From: Sequoia sempervirens
Taxonomy: Eukaryota; Streptophyta; Pinopsida; Cupressales; Cupressaceae
NCBI GenBank assembly: GCA_007258455.2
Contig: VDFB02270651.1
Coordinates: forward strand, 703,601,360 to 703,665,359
Length of the DNA stretch: 64,000 nt
Direction: 5' to 3'
In this document: one piece after another, positions 48,820-59,388 of the stretch
Position numbering within the stretch: position 1 is the first letter of the stretch
Layout: every line of letters begins with the position of its first letter
Notes under the pieces: model-generated
The model's input: the letters and a program-made list of their open reading frames with translations, nothing else
What the model was told of the DNA's origin: nothing
Databases searched by the model: none
Position numbers and translations under genes: made by a program

Positions 48820-49312
48820 AAAAATTATCATTGTTGGCTTGTTGAATTGTGCCTCTGCGATAGAATCTGTACGAGGAACAACAAACAAAAAATATCTAGT
48901 AGAGAAGTAGTGAGTCCTGAAAGCTTGGTTAACCCATTGAAACTTATTTTAATGAGTGCAACATTGAGGATTGAAGATTTTGTTTCAAATAACAAGTTAT
49001 TTCTTGTAATACCACTTGTAATAAAAGTTCCTACAAGACAGTTTCCTGTGACCATTCATTTCTCTGCCAAGAAAAAACTGGTAGATTATCTAGGAAAGGG
49101 CTTACAAAAATATTTTATCTTTTCATAAGAAGTTTCCACTAGGTGGTATACTAGCATTTGTCACAGGGCAACGGGAGGAATATTTCCTGTGTAGGAAGCT
49201 GCAAAAAACATTTGGGAAAAGGAATAAAAGAAATTCCAAACCAGTGGGCATTCCTCAAATGACAAGGTCATTTTCAGATATAGATAATTTCACAAATCAA
49301 CCTGATATGTAG
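48820..49312 (+). pseudogene. DEAH-box RNA helicase fragment, DHX37/Dhr1-like
   Basis: The frame ending at 49,128 contains REVVSPESLVNPLKLILMSA, continuing TLRIEDF, then VIKVPTRQFPVTIHFSAKKK. After a one-base shift near 49,108 it continues HKKFPLGGILAFVTGQREE and LCRKLQKTFGK. This covers helicase motif III (SAT) and motif IV (FVTGQ) of the DHX37/Dhr1 family of nucleolar ribosome-biogenesis helicases. ATP-binding motifs I and II (GETGSGKT, DEAH) are not readable upstream. About 150 codons remain of a protein normally over 1,000. The uninterrupted homology is intron-free here. Confidence 0.85.
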
Positions 49313-50420
49313 CACAGTTCTTGAAGGAGGATGCATAATGCATACAAAGGTCGAGCCACGACCATCAATAAATGAAAAATGTATAGGGCCTCTAAGATAT
49401 ACCTATACTGTGCAGTGGCATTGAATCATTTTTTGCGAAGTTTGTTCATGGAACAACATTTTCTTGTGGAACTTTGACTGAGATAACCCTTGTTTCAACT
49501 TCTCAACCTGATGAAATCTCATTCACATTATAATCTTGCACGTTTTTATTAGCATAAGAGGGTTTTTCTTAAAATGACATTCTACAGGAATCAAGTGGAA
49601 ATACACATAAAATAAAAGGGAAAAATAAAAAATATATAGCCGTGGCCATGATAGGAGATTTTTCCTTATTTTCTACAGAAAACACATAAAAGTACTTTCA
49701 TTCTGAAAACAGAAAAGAGTCGTGAGAAATGCACATAAAAAGAGTTTTTTTTAGCTTTTCCTTTAAAAAATTGGAACATGGAGTCTCGTTGAAAAGCTGA
49801 GAGGGTATAGAAAACTCATTAAGAAGTAATTTTTTTAGTTTATTTCGATGGCTATAGAGCTCGAAATGATCTTATTTTGATGGCTATAGAGCTCGAAATG
49901 AGCTTATTTTGATGGCTATAGAGCTCGAAATGAGCTTATTTTGATAGAAAACAACGAAGAGTACAAGGGTTATGTAGAGGAAACTTACCCAGCACAGCCT
50001 CAACTCAGCATGGAGCTTCACAGAACATCTTAATGGCAGCTAAGAATAGAAGAACCCACAGAGAAGACAAGGCAATACAACATGTTTAGAAAATGTTGCA
50101 TGGCCACGACCATTTAATTCATAAGATGGCCTTTGAAGATGTAAAAAACCATATTTTGATGCAAATAACAATTACCTTTTGCTCTTTGTCAAAATCACAA
50201 GGAATCCTTCAGGAGATCGACTACAAAAACACATCTTCAGTGCACTCAGAAACCCTCATGGTGGCGCAATGGAGACCTCCAAAGAGATCAATGACAAGCA
50301 TGAAATGTTGCAATTTCTTTGGTTCGTGTTTTTATTCCTAGGGTTTGAAAACCCTAAAAATGAGGTTGACCCAAAGGAATTTTTACCTTTGTTTTAAAAA
50401 TGCAACACATGTTAATGCAA
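49313..50420. other. Unassigned sequence with a 32-bp triplet repeat
   Basis: No gene recognised. It holds the 32-bp tandem repeat at 49,847-49,942 and a TAGGGTTT/AAACCCTA inverted pair near 50,340-50,356. The frames at 50,093-50,397 have no domain. Confidence 0.35.
49847..49942. repeat. 32-bp tandem repeat, three copies
   Basis: Units at 49,847-49,878, 49,879-49,910 and 49,911-49,942 start GATGGCTATAGAGCTCG. The second and third are identical and the first has one difference. Confidence 0.95.
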
Positions 50421-52020
50421 ATTGGGGGCCGATGATGAGTTTATGACTTAGGCATTTTTATGCCTTAAGTCTTGATGCCTTCAAAATTTGCTAGGTCCTT
50501 CAAAACGTGAAACATATGGAGTGTGCCAAGTCACCTATTTTATGCCTTTGACCTTTGGTCATATGTTGGTTTTGAGACATGTGAAATATGCCTTTCCTTT
50601 TAACACGTGTGCCTTGAATACTTGGAATATTCCTTCCAAGAAGTGTGGAGGTCGACCATATAGGCCAAATTTGAACCCTTGTTGTGCCTTTGAAGATAAG
50701 AGAATATTGACCAATAAGTGGCCTTGAAATGCAAAATGAGGAAAGGTGAGATGATCATATGCCTTATTGACCTTATTAATGATTTTAAAAGCATTTTAGC
50801 ATTTCATTAGTGCCTTTTGCATTTGTTTCAAAACATTGAAATGTCATTTAATTGATTTTGCTAATCACTTTGATATTTTCACTTGCAAATGTAATGTAAT
50901 TCAAAGAGATGGTGGGCCCCTTATTTTGTGCTTTGTAATGTAAAATGACTTGATTAAGTGATGTTTTATGAATCACTTAATCAAGATAATTATCTTTAAT
51001 GCTTTTTGGAGTCTTGTGTTTTTAAAACACACATATTGCATGAGGAGAGTGTGGGTCAATACTTGTGTGGAGACCAACGATGACTTGCAGACATGAGGGG
51101 TGTGTGAGAGGTTGTTTTGACTGATTTTAGAGGAAAATGGGTTGTTTGGAGGTATTTTTGTCACATTTTTAGTGTGACTATTGACTTGGCTTAAATTTTC
51201 TTCATGTGGAGGATAGTTTGGAGGGTTTCTAGAAGGTTCTTTTTGGCCTTTTCTGTTGCATCCGACCGGAACCTTCTAAATGGACATGTGTGAGGGATTT
51301 TTTTTGGTGAGTTTTGCTTAAGTATGTTCATTTTTGAACATTTTGAGCCAGTTCTTTCTTTCCAACAACATGATAGTTTTGTTTTGGAGCTATTTTTCAT
51401 GGAGTAGTATTGTAACTCAGATGGGCCTATTATATAGTAAGCACTTTGAATTAATAAAGTAGAGCATTTTTACCTTCTCATTTCCTATTTCTCATGTATG
51501 TTGTTAATGATTGATTAGTTTATCTTGTGAAAATATATCTTTTCCTTGCAAGCTTGTCTCATGTTTATGCATCTTTTTAGCAGAAGATGTATGTTTATAG
51601 GTTGTAAGTTGTGTCGTTTAGTAGTGCTGTTAATTGTGAAATCCCCGTTTTCCTTTTACAAGCACTGTTTATAGACCTCCTTATGAAATATTTATGTAAA
51701 TTGCATTGGAAAGTGAGTTGTGCGAGTCAAGATTTATTATATTAATTTGAATGTGATAGGATGTTAATAGGTCTAGGTTGTTTTGGTGCATCGCCTTAGG
51801 TTTTTCAGCATTAGGTTTATTTTCATGCAAATTCTCACCATTTAACTTAGAGATTAATAGTTAGGTGACATCAAAAGGGGAAGCCAACCCTTATCACTGG
51901 AGGTCTGCTTTCAAATAGGTAACCCACAACCTAAAAGTAGTCCCATGTTAGTCCAAATCTGTTGAGTTCGTTCAAAGCTTAGCATTAGGGTGCAGATTTG
52001 GAACCCTAACAATTATAAAT
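50421..52020 (+). other. Probable LTR-like unit, boundaries unresolved
   Basis: A TATA-like TATTATATAG near 51,428 is followed at normal distance by AATTAATAAAG (poly(A) signal AATAAA) near 51,450. A purine run GGGGGCCGATGATGAG lies at about 50,425. The region has the composition of a conifer-type LTR. No coding sequence is present; small frames such as 50,488-50,727 lack motifs. I could not find a second copy. Confidence 0.35.
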
Positions 52021-52343
52021 ATTCATAGCTCCATTTCTAGTTGTAGGTAGAGATAGTAGTATTAATATTAAGGAAGAGATTACTATTTATGATAATATAA
52101 ATGTTAGTATTAAATGATAAAAGAAGTGTAAAAATAAATAAGTAGAAACTTTAAGAATAAATGTGCGGGTGAAAATTTACTCAAACAAAAGGGTATGAGC
52201 ATGATCATGATGGGCCAAAAAGTGGCAATGGGAAAAAAAATTACGTTTTTCATTGACCCAAAAACGTGAAAATCTTGAGTTGACTATTTTCTGGCTTGGG
52301 TGTTAGTACATTGCTCCAAAGCAATGCCCAAACCAAGATTTAC

Positions 52344-52380
52344 ATATCAAATATTCAATTTGGATCGGATATCTGATTCG
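52344..52380 (+). promoter_or_regulatory. 36-bp direct repeat flanking the TATA box, copy 1
   Basis: Begins ATATCAAATATTCAATTT and ends GATATCTGATTCG. A second copy lies at 52,470-52,505, ending at the 5' splice site. Both contain two ATATCYGATT-like blocks (reverse complement AATCGGATAT, an I-box/MYB-like GGATA core). One copy is upstream and one downstream of the TATA box. Confidence 0.55.
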
Positions 52381-52387
52381 AGGCGCC

Positions 52388-52395
52388 TATAAATA
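52388..52395 (+). promoter_or_regulatory. TATA box of the 52.9-kb gene-like unit
   Basis: TATAAATA in the GC-flanked context GGCGCCTATAAATAAATA. Transcription would start near 52,420, giving a short first exon before the intron at 52,510. Confidence 0.6.
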
Positions 52396-52509
52396 AATAA
52401 CTATGGGCTTTTAAAATCATTTCACTCATTTTGAAGAGGCTGTGGGTGCACAGTGAGAACGAGTTTTGAATATCAAATATCCGATTTTAACAGATATCCG
52501 ATTTGAAAG

Positions 52510-52852
52510 GTAAGATTTTGGATTTTTTTTTGTTTTAATTGATTTTTCAATTAGATTTGTATAGTTTTATGTAGTTTTTTATGGATTTTTTTAAAAATTA
52601 GGGTTTTTGATTGATTTTTATTAAAAACTCGAGTTTACAATGGATTTTTATTAAAAATTAATGTTTTTTATGGATTTTGATTAAAAAATAGTGTTGTTTA
52701 TGTATTTTTATTAAAAACTAGAGTTTGTTATAGATTTTTGTTAAAAAGTAGGGTTTTTTTTGGATATATATTAAAAACTAGGGTATTTTTACAATAATTT
52801 CATTTATATTGTGTAATTTCAATTAGATTCATTAGTTTTTAACTTTAATCAG
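52510..52852 (+). other. Predicted 5'-leader intron with tandem repeats
   Basis: The donor AAAG/GTAAGA at 52,509/52,510 and the acceptor TTTAATCAG/G at 52,852 fit plant splice consensus. The intron is T-rich. From about 52,576 to 52,790 it consists of roughly seven degenerate 30-31-bp units of the type TTATGGATTTTTATTAAAAA. The start codon lies five bases after the acceptor. Confidence 0.55.
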
Positions 52853-52857
52853 GTATT

Positions 52858-53358
52858 ATGGCTATTGAGAATGAAAATACACAAATTCCAAATGATCCAC
52901 CAGCTGAAAATGAAAATGCGCAAATGCCAAATGCTCCACCACCTCCGCAACCATCAATTGAAGACTTAATTGGTGAAAAATTGCAGCAATTGAGGGGAAT
53001 TTGTGATGTTTATAAGAAAATCCCTCGATTATCCGAGATAATAAACACATTGAAGGAAATAATTAAAAATATAGAAACCCTCTCCACCCAACATAATTCC
53101 TTTCATTCATGGTGAGAAGACATGAGGGAATATTACACATGTGGATTGTCTTACGATGATGTGAAAGATATCCAAATAACCAAAGCACAAAAAACCTCTT
53201 TATTTGTTAACCCCCACACCGGTTTGCTAGTTAATGTTAATAAACCAAAACTTTCTATAAAATGGTGCACGAATAGGGACATTGTAGATAAATTTTGGGA
53301 TCGTTGGTGTATGGTTTTTGATAAACCATCTGTGGACATCAAATCTGCAAATGGTTAA
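52858..53358 (+). pseudogene. Unknown 166-codon frame with one TGA
   Basis: ATG at 52,858 opens a frame ending in TGA at 53,113, and the same frame continues to TAA at 53,356. The stop follows a TGG codon, so a single G to A change in a second TGG would explain it. The N-terminus has a 12-residue duplication (ENENTQIPNDPP, then ENENAQMPNAPP), then a helical segment (IEDLIGEKLQQLRG). After the stop: MREYYTCGLSYDDVKDIQIT, LFVNPHTGLLVNVNKP and IVDKFWDRW. I do not recognise the family. The promoter, intron and good start context point to a real gene or the first gene of a transposon. It ends next to the LTR at 53,381. Confidence 0.55.
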
Positions 53359-53380
53359 CAATTTTAACATAATATCATCA

Positions 53381-54346
53381 TGTTAGTCCTTTGAAAAACA
53401 TTAGATTTGAAATCCCTATGAAATACTTGACTATGATGAAACATGCAAATTAGATAAACAAAGATAATCAAATGTAAGCATATAAAAACATAGTCAAAAC
53501 CTCATTTCATAGTGGATTGGTGTCACATGTGCTAGTGACCCTTTCCCAATCCTTGATAAAAGCTTAAGATGATGTAAATGCAATGGAGATGATGAGCAAA
53601 ATCAGTTCTCAAGGAGAGTGACTTTGCATAAATATTGTGGAGAGATGAAGCCTCTACTTTATAGATTTTCAAAATGCTAAGTGTTGAAGAGAGACAATGT
53701 GGGACAAAGATCAAGCCAATAAGATAAGGACACTTGTCATCATGTGATTGGTTGATGTATGTGCAAGATTTGGGAAGAATGCCCATGAGAGGGAAAATTT
53801 GAATTCAAATTTGCAATGAATGTTGAGTTTGACCTTTGGAAGGGGACATGTAAGAGACATGTAAGGCCTCATAAATGCTCTGTTGGGTGTACATGTCCAC
53901 TTGGGGGGAGATTCAAACTTGGAGAATATTCTTCCTTTATGCCAAGTTGAAAATAAAGATTTTGATAAATCAATTAATTGCAATTTCATGTGCAAGTGGC
54001 CAAATCTAGAGAATGCAAGTGGGTGAGTATTTAATCAGGGTTAGATTAAATAGATGATGATTATGCTGATTTAATGTTGATTAGATGATTTGACTTTCAA
54101 GACTTTGATAATTGATTTATTTAAATCAGAAAATGATGGAATATGATTTAGGATTTGATTTAAATGACTTTTTGATTTATTATTAAAAGATTGATGATAA
54201 TGCTCATTTGATTTTAAATAAATAACCTTAGGCAATGAGATTATTTAAATGAATGGATGAAGGTGATGAATGGATCTAATGCAACATCCAGTTCAGTTGA
54301 TGAATGAACCTGATCAAATACAGAATGTAAATTTTGCATGTCTACA
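53381..54346 (-). repeat. LTR of minus-strand Gypsy element (3' LTR)
   Basis: On the minus strand it starts TGTAGACATGCAAAATTT right after the polypurine tract. It has an AT-rich U3 and a TATA box (plus TTTATA at about 53,658-53,664). The inner end is well defined. The outer end at TGTTAG (53,381) is a guess. It is related to the LTR at 2,101-3,152. Confidence 0.6.
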
Positions 54347-54361
54347 TTTTTCCCCTCTTTG
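54347..54361 (-). other. Polypurine tract of minus-strand Gypsy element
   Basis: On the minus strand CAAAGAGGGGAAAAA precedes the LTR start. The 45 bp before it match 2,041-2,086 almost exactly. Confidence 0.75.
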
Positions 54362-55007
54362 AAGCAATGTACTTGTTGCGTTGGTTCAAAGAATAAACTT
54401 GCCGCGATTAAAATAAAAAAATTTCTGATTTTTCGGATGCCCTAGTGGAAAGAAGTACACTAGTACATTTCCCCCTCGAGAGATCGAGCGAAAAGATTCA
54501 ATTTGAGGGTCGATCTCGCGATAAAGAGGTTCAAAATGGGTGGTTATAGATGATGATGCAAAGATGATTTCAAGATGCTTAGAATAACAAATCTATATTA
54601 TTCTAAACAACTTAAATGATGCTATGATATGAGATGGATGAGATTGATGATGTGATATGTTGTGATTATGCAATGGATGATTTATGCAGATGCTTAGACT
54701 AACAGATCTATATTATGATGACGATGCAAATGCAATGCATGTGAAATGATCGATGTTTCCTATTATGTATGATATGAATGATATGTGGTATGTTGATAGT
54801 TTTGTGGATGCAAGATGGATGCATGATGGATGCAGGATGGATGAATTGGTGATGATGATTAACTATTCATGCTGTGATGTTAGTGCAAAAAACATTAGAT
54901 GATGACAAGAGGGTCCAAGAAACCAACATTATGAGAAATGATGATGAGAAATGATGATGATAGATGGATGATTTTGCTTATCAAGGATTAGGATTTTCAA
55001 AGGGTCA
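54362..55007 (-). other. Non-coding 3' region of minus-strand Gypsy element
   Basis: GATGATG-rich on the plus strand. It has the duplicated TATAGAT...TCTAAGCAT motif at 54,575-54,601 and 54,690-54,716, as in the first element. There is no gene. It runs into the assembly gap. Confidence 0.6.
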
Positions 55008-55107
55008 NNNNNNNNNNNNNNNNNNNNNNNNNNNNNNNNNNNNNNNNNNNNNNNNNNNNNNNNNNNNNNNNNNNNNNNNNNNNNNNNNNNNNNNNNNNNN
55101 NNNNNNN
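55008..55107. other. Assembly gap, 100 N
   Basis: Exactly 100 N, the conventional size for a gap of unknown length. Sequence on the two sides may not be adjacent in the genome. Confidence 0.99.
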
Positions 55108-55226
55108 ATGGAGGAAGGACTTGGCATCAAGTTTCACAACTAAATATCCCTCTAATAAACCATGGCAATGGGAATTAGAATCCTAAATGTTGGAAGATTA
55201 ATGATATGATGGAAGAATCTAAGGAC

Positions 55227-56215
55227 TTACGCAAAAGTTTGGATTAAAGGAGAATGATGGGGTATGAATGTTGGATAATGGATAGGAGGTTGGAAGGCCT
55301 GTTGATGGATAAATGGAAAGGTTGGAAAGATCAACATTGGCACACACCTTGAAGGGTGGTGGAGTGATGGAGGAAAAATGGATTTGGAAGGTGATGGGTT
55401 ATTAGATGGAAAATTGGAGGAAGCTTTTGGATTATAAAATTTGGATGCCAATTTAGATTTTATTGCTTCTATGAGACTTTTAGGAATCCCGCATTGACTT
55501 TTGTTTTGCAGTTTCTTTGTGGGCCTTTGGCTGACATTTCATTTTGGGTTATGGACCTTTGTGAGATTCTTTGGTACCTTTTTCTTTGAGTAGATACGCT
55601 GGCCTTTTAGATTTTTCTTTTGATTTTGAATCAAATTTTATTTTATTTTGACTCTGGGGAGACATGTTGATCCTTTGATACATGTGGATTTTGATATAGA
55701 AGCTTTTGATATTTGGCACCCAAATTGTTTCCAAGAGCAATGGGAGGGGTGGATTGAGGTGAATGATATGGTGGTATGATGGATGAGTTAATGAAGGAAT
55801 AATTTTGAAAGTGGATCAAGGATGTGTGCCTTTGTTGTTCTTGAGAAATAGGATATGGACCTAGAATAGAGGGAAGGTTTGATGGACTAGGATGAGGACC
55901 TAGAATAGATGGAAGGTGTGATGAACTAGAATGAGGACCTAGGATAGATGGAAGGTTTGATGGACTAGGAAACTTAGGTGTATAACCAAGGCCGTGATGA
56001 TATGGGTTTCTTTGAACAGAAAGGGGTTCTAGGATACCTTGCTCATGAAGGCCTAATCCTTTTCCTTTGTAATTCATACTTTGACACATTCGTTTACCAA
56101 TGGGATATGTATTGTTTGTAAAACAAGATGCAAGTCCATTTTGAGGAGGATATGATATGGATGAGAGGGTAGGTGTTGGAAGTAAACCAGAATGGATAAA
56201 GGTGGAGGATCCCAA
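55227..56215 (-). pseudogene. Retroelement ORF with G-patch-like segment
   Basis: The frame 55,643-56,215 (190 codons) is in phase with the 338-codon frame upstream, separated by two stops in about 60 bp. It contains MNYKGKGLGLHEQGILEPL and, about 12 residues on, GLGYTPK, the glycine pattern of a G-patch, a short RNA-binding segment also found in some retroviral and plant retroelement polyproteins. Next are three 13-residue repeats (SPSNLPSILGPH type, encoded by 39-bp units at 55,857-55,973). A frameshift leads to the serine/proline-rich frame 55,227-55,451. It has no enzymatic domain and continues into the gap. Confidence 0.55.
55857..55973 (-). repeat. 39-bp coding tandem repeat, three copies
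   Basis: Units start at 55,857, 55,896 and 55,935 with exact 39-bp spacing and each encodes a NLPSILGPH-type 13-residue repeat on the minus strand. Confidence 0.9.
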
Positions 56216-56275
56216 TTTATAGGTGTGGGGTTCATGGATAACTTGAATAGGTGTGATAGGCTCTTAACATGGGGA

Positions 56276-57292
56276 TTATGGGGTGTTTTGATCTTGACTT
56301 GGAAAAGGATTATGAAGTGGTATGAAAGGAATATCTTGATCATGAAAAGGATAATCATCTTCATGGGATGAAAAGGTATCCTTGAATGGAAGCATATATT
56401 GATCTTGATGAGGAAGGGAATCGTGAGATTTTGTAGAAATCATATCTTGATCATCAATTGTTAAGACATCATTAGATAGGACGAAAGAACTATCATGCTC
56501 TTGTGATGCAATAGAATCATGGGATGGTATGGATTGATTAGATGATGTGGATGGAGAACTTGGAAGAACATTTTGTTCTTGAGATGGAAGAGGATTATCA
56601 TGAGTGAATAATGAAAGGAGGGGATCATCATATGGTTCTTGAGAGATGGGATCTTGATCAAAGATAGGAAGGGTTTGTAGAATGTTTTGATTGAGATGTG
56701 TAGATTGAAATGAATCATTGGATGTAAAGGATATGATAGAAGAAGGTGATTGAATGGAATCGTTATCTTGAGTGAAAGAATCTTGAGGTTCATTTTGAAT
56801 TATGGGGGATGAAGATAAATACATGACATGATAGGATTGGTCAATTTTATTTGATGGCTTAGATTTGGGCTTCTTATGTAACCTTTGCAAAAATTCAAAA
56901 ACATTGAATTTGGATGATGTTGCTTTTGGAGGAGAAGAGGTTACATTCATATTTCTGTCAAAGGACTTCATAGTTGTGCCCCCTTGTATTTCCTTGATTT
57001 TCCTTTGGAGTGCTTTTATTTGTTGGGGAAGACTACTAAGATCATTTAATGGAGTTTTAGTCTTTTCAGGATCTTCCTTAATTTTCTCCATATTGTAGTT
57101 AGAGGGCAATTTGGCACCTTGGTTTGCTAAAAAAAGAAAGTAGCCTTCTTTATCTCGCTCTAAGATCTTGTCCAAAATTTGGTGAAACTGTGGATCCTGT
57201 TCAACTTCTTGAATCATTTCATCGGTTATTTCATCATTTGAACTATTCCCAGTACGAAACCTATGAAAAGGATTTTCTTCCCTATCACCCAT
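56276..57292 (-). CDS. 338-codon retroelement ORF, gag-like position
   Basis: This is one of the longest intact frames in the window. It begins MGDREENPFHRFRTGNSSND, with acidic and helical sequence (EMIQEVEQDPQFHQILDKIL) and a short coiled-coil-like stretch (LPQQIKALQRKIKEIQGG). The C-terminal 200 residues are low-complexity, rich in S, D, Q and P with SQEQ and HDQD repeats. I recognise no capsid or zinc-knuckle domain. Position (about 2 kb inside a minus-strand LTR and primer site) and phase with the G-patch frame suggest the N-terminal part of a Gag-like polyprotein. The intact frame may mean recent insertion, but the downstream part has stops. Confidence 0.55.
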   Translation of the reverse strand: MGDREENPFHRFRTGNSSNDEITDEMIQEVEQDPQFHQILDKILERDKEGYFLFLANQGAKLPSNYNMEKIKEDPEKTKTPLNDLSSLPQQIKALQRKIKEIQGGTTMKSFDRNMNVTSSPPKATSSKFNVFEFLQRLHKKPKSKPSNKIDQSYHVMYLSSSPIIQNEPQDSFTQDNDSIQSPSSIISFTSNDSFQSTHLNQNILQTLPIFDQDPISQEPYDDPLLSLFTHDNPLPSQEQNVLPSSPSTSSNQSIPSHDSIASQEHDSSFVLSNDVLTIDDQDMISTKSHDSLPHQDQYMLPFKDTFSSHEDDYPFHDQDIPFIPLHNPFPSQDQNTP

Positions 57293-58820
57293 GTTGTAAA
57301 GTGGACAACATGCATATGCTTTTGAAATGTTCTTCTAGACTTAGATCACAGTTTTATAAGTGCAAAAATGATGATGTCTTGATCTGATAAGATGAAAATC
57401 TTATGATATGATCAAATGACGTTTCTAACCCTTGATTGTGGCTTCCAAGATGAAAGGATATCAGAATCCTGTTGGGGAAGTTGAATCAATAATCAAAAAC
57501 TTGTTTGAAAAGATGCATTTTTTTTTTGAGATTTGATCCTAGTCTCGAAAAATGATAAGTGTATCAAATAGCCTAGTTTGTTTTCAAGATTAGTGAATGA
57601 TTTGGATGGGATGAGTGGGATATTCAATTGAGGGTTGTGGTAGATAAGAAAAATGAATACGTTGACCATGGTTGTGCCTTTGAGAAAGGGATCTTCTTTG
57701 AAAGAAAGCTCATGAGTATAATGGTTCTACAACATAATCATCAGTGAAACCTCTAACACAGTCATGATATCGATGGATAAAGGTTTTATGTTTAAGTAAA
57801 ATCTTTCGGCTTTGGTACAAGAATCGTCTTTTCTTCAATAGTTTCTTGTAGCTAAGTGGTTTCTTTGGCTTTTTTTGATTTGTTTGAGAATGGATTTCTT
57901 AACAAAGGTTGTGGATTCCAATCTCTTAACATTAGGTAATCAATGTGATTGTGAGTTTGGATTATCCTTTCGAATTAATATATTGAAAACACATCAAACC
58001 CAAGTTGTAGAATAGTTGTTTTAAGTCCTATTCTAAACATGAGTGTATGATCAAATGTTTTTCAAAATTGTTATCCGGGTTTACATGATAGATAGATCAA
58101 ATGAACTCACTCTTAATACTCGAGTAGGTCATTCTAGTAATCAACAACCCACATCTTAAAACTATGTTGACTCACACAGTCGTGTCACCCCCGAAGGAGC
58201 GCCCGTGTTTTTGTCTTTTCCAGGTGCGTACTCAAAGTTACGGAAGTGGATACCGGATCCCCTAAGAAAATGGTCCTTGGTAGTTATATGGTGAGTATCT
58301 TTAGGGTAGATTCTTCCCTCCCCTACACTGTGATTATTATGATGTTCAGAAACTGACTTTAGTTAGATACTACACTAAGTTCATAGTAAGGGTTTTCATT
58401 CGGTGTGGCAAATGATAGACTCCCTCAGAGACCTCCCAACCTTTAGAACAAAGGCTTTGGGGATGGTTATCAATGCACCTACTATCGAATGGGATTTTTC
58501 ATCAACCATCAGCATTTGATTAAAAGTGGGTTGGAAAACTTGGCTTTAGTTTTTTCCCACTTAGGTCTCCCATAGGGTGAGTACTCTTTCACACTATAGT
58601 AGGCCTTCTAAAGGTTAGCATTAAAATAGTAAATTTGCATGTGAAATTGAAAAGGAAATTCCGGTATTCTTATCACCCATTTAAGGGAAGAGCATAGACC
58701 TATTGCCACAAACAAAGCAAACAAATGTTCTTTTTAAAACCCAAATCACAATGTTCTAATCTAAATGAAGATTTTGCTTCATAAATACATGATGTTCTTT
58801 TTAGTCCAAAATAAAAGGTG

Positions 58821-58920
58821 AAGTGACTATCCTAGGATTGCTTCATTCTTTCAATTTAAGTGACTATCCTAGGATTGATTCATTTCATTTAAGTGACTAT
58901 CCTAGGATTGCTTCATTCTT
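58821..58920. repeat. Three copies of a 25-bp motif
   Basis: AGTGACTATCCTAGGATTG followed by NTTCATT at 58,821, 58,858 and 58,891. The core CTATCCTAGGAT is near-palindromic. Confidence 0.85.
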
Positions 58921-59029
58921 TTATAGTCCTTGCTGGCCGCAATCGCGTTGGATCTAGTCAAACCTTAATTAAGTTACAAATTACAATTGCAGACTTTTAA
59001 AAATGCACTAAAACAGACATCAAGGGCGC

Positions 59030-59266
59030 TAAAACAGAGTTAATGGGCGCTGAGGAATCACTTAAGGGCATTGTGAAATCTATCAAGGGCACTACAAAAT
59101 CTATCAAGGGCACTGCAAGATATGTCAAGGGGGCTGCATAATCTATCAAGGGCGCTGAGGAATCCTTTAAGGGCGATGCAGAATCCTTTAAAGGCGCTGA
59201 GGAATCCTTTAAGAGCGCTGCAGAATCTATCAAGGGCTCTGAGGAATCAGTCATAGGCGCTAAACT
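59030..59266 (-). repeat. 21-bp tandem repeat, about 11 copies
   Basis: Units of the type AGGGCGCTGAGGAATCCTTTA follow one another without gaps. On the minus strand the open frame 58,997-59,281 reads a seven-residue repeat APLKDSS and variants (APLIDYA, VPLIDFV). Because the unit is a multiple of three, the frame may be incidental. It sits just inside the primer site, before gag. Confidence 0.85.
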
Positions 59267-59364
59267 AGGTGTGAATTGCACTGAAGCGTGTTTATTGTGC
59301 TAATACGCTCTTTTAGCTATAACCTGTCAAAAAAACCTGCAAAAAGATATTAAAATTGGGGCAA

Positions 59365-59384
59365 GAGCCCCACGATGGATGCCA
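59365..59384 (-). other. Primer binding site of minus-strand Gypsy element
   Basis: On the minus strand TGGCATCCATCGTGGGGCTC follows the LTR terminus CACACA and a short T run. This is a decayed form of the TGGCGCCCACCGTGGGG-type site common in plant Gypsy elements. Confidence 0.65.
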
Positions 59385-59388
59385 AAAA

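Larger units (their letters stand above)
57293..59364 (-). other. Long untranslated leader of minus-strand Gypsy element
   Basis: About 2 kb between the primer site and the 338-codon frame, without a recognisable gene. It carries the AGTGACTATCCTAGGATTG repeats (58,821-58,920) and the 21-bp tandem array (59,030-59,266). Long leaders are usual in large plant Gypsy elements. Confidence 0.5.
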
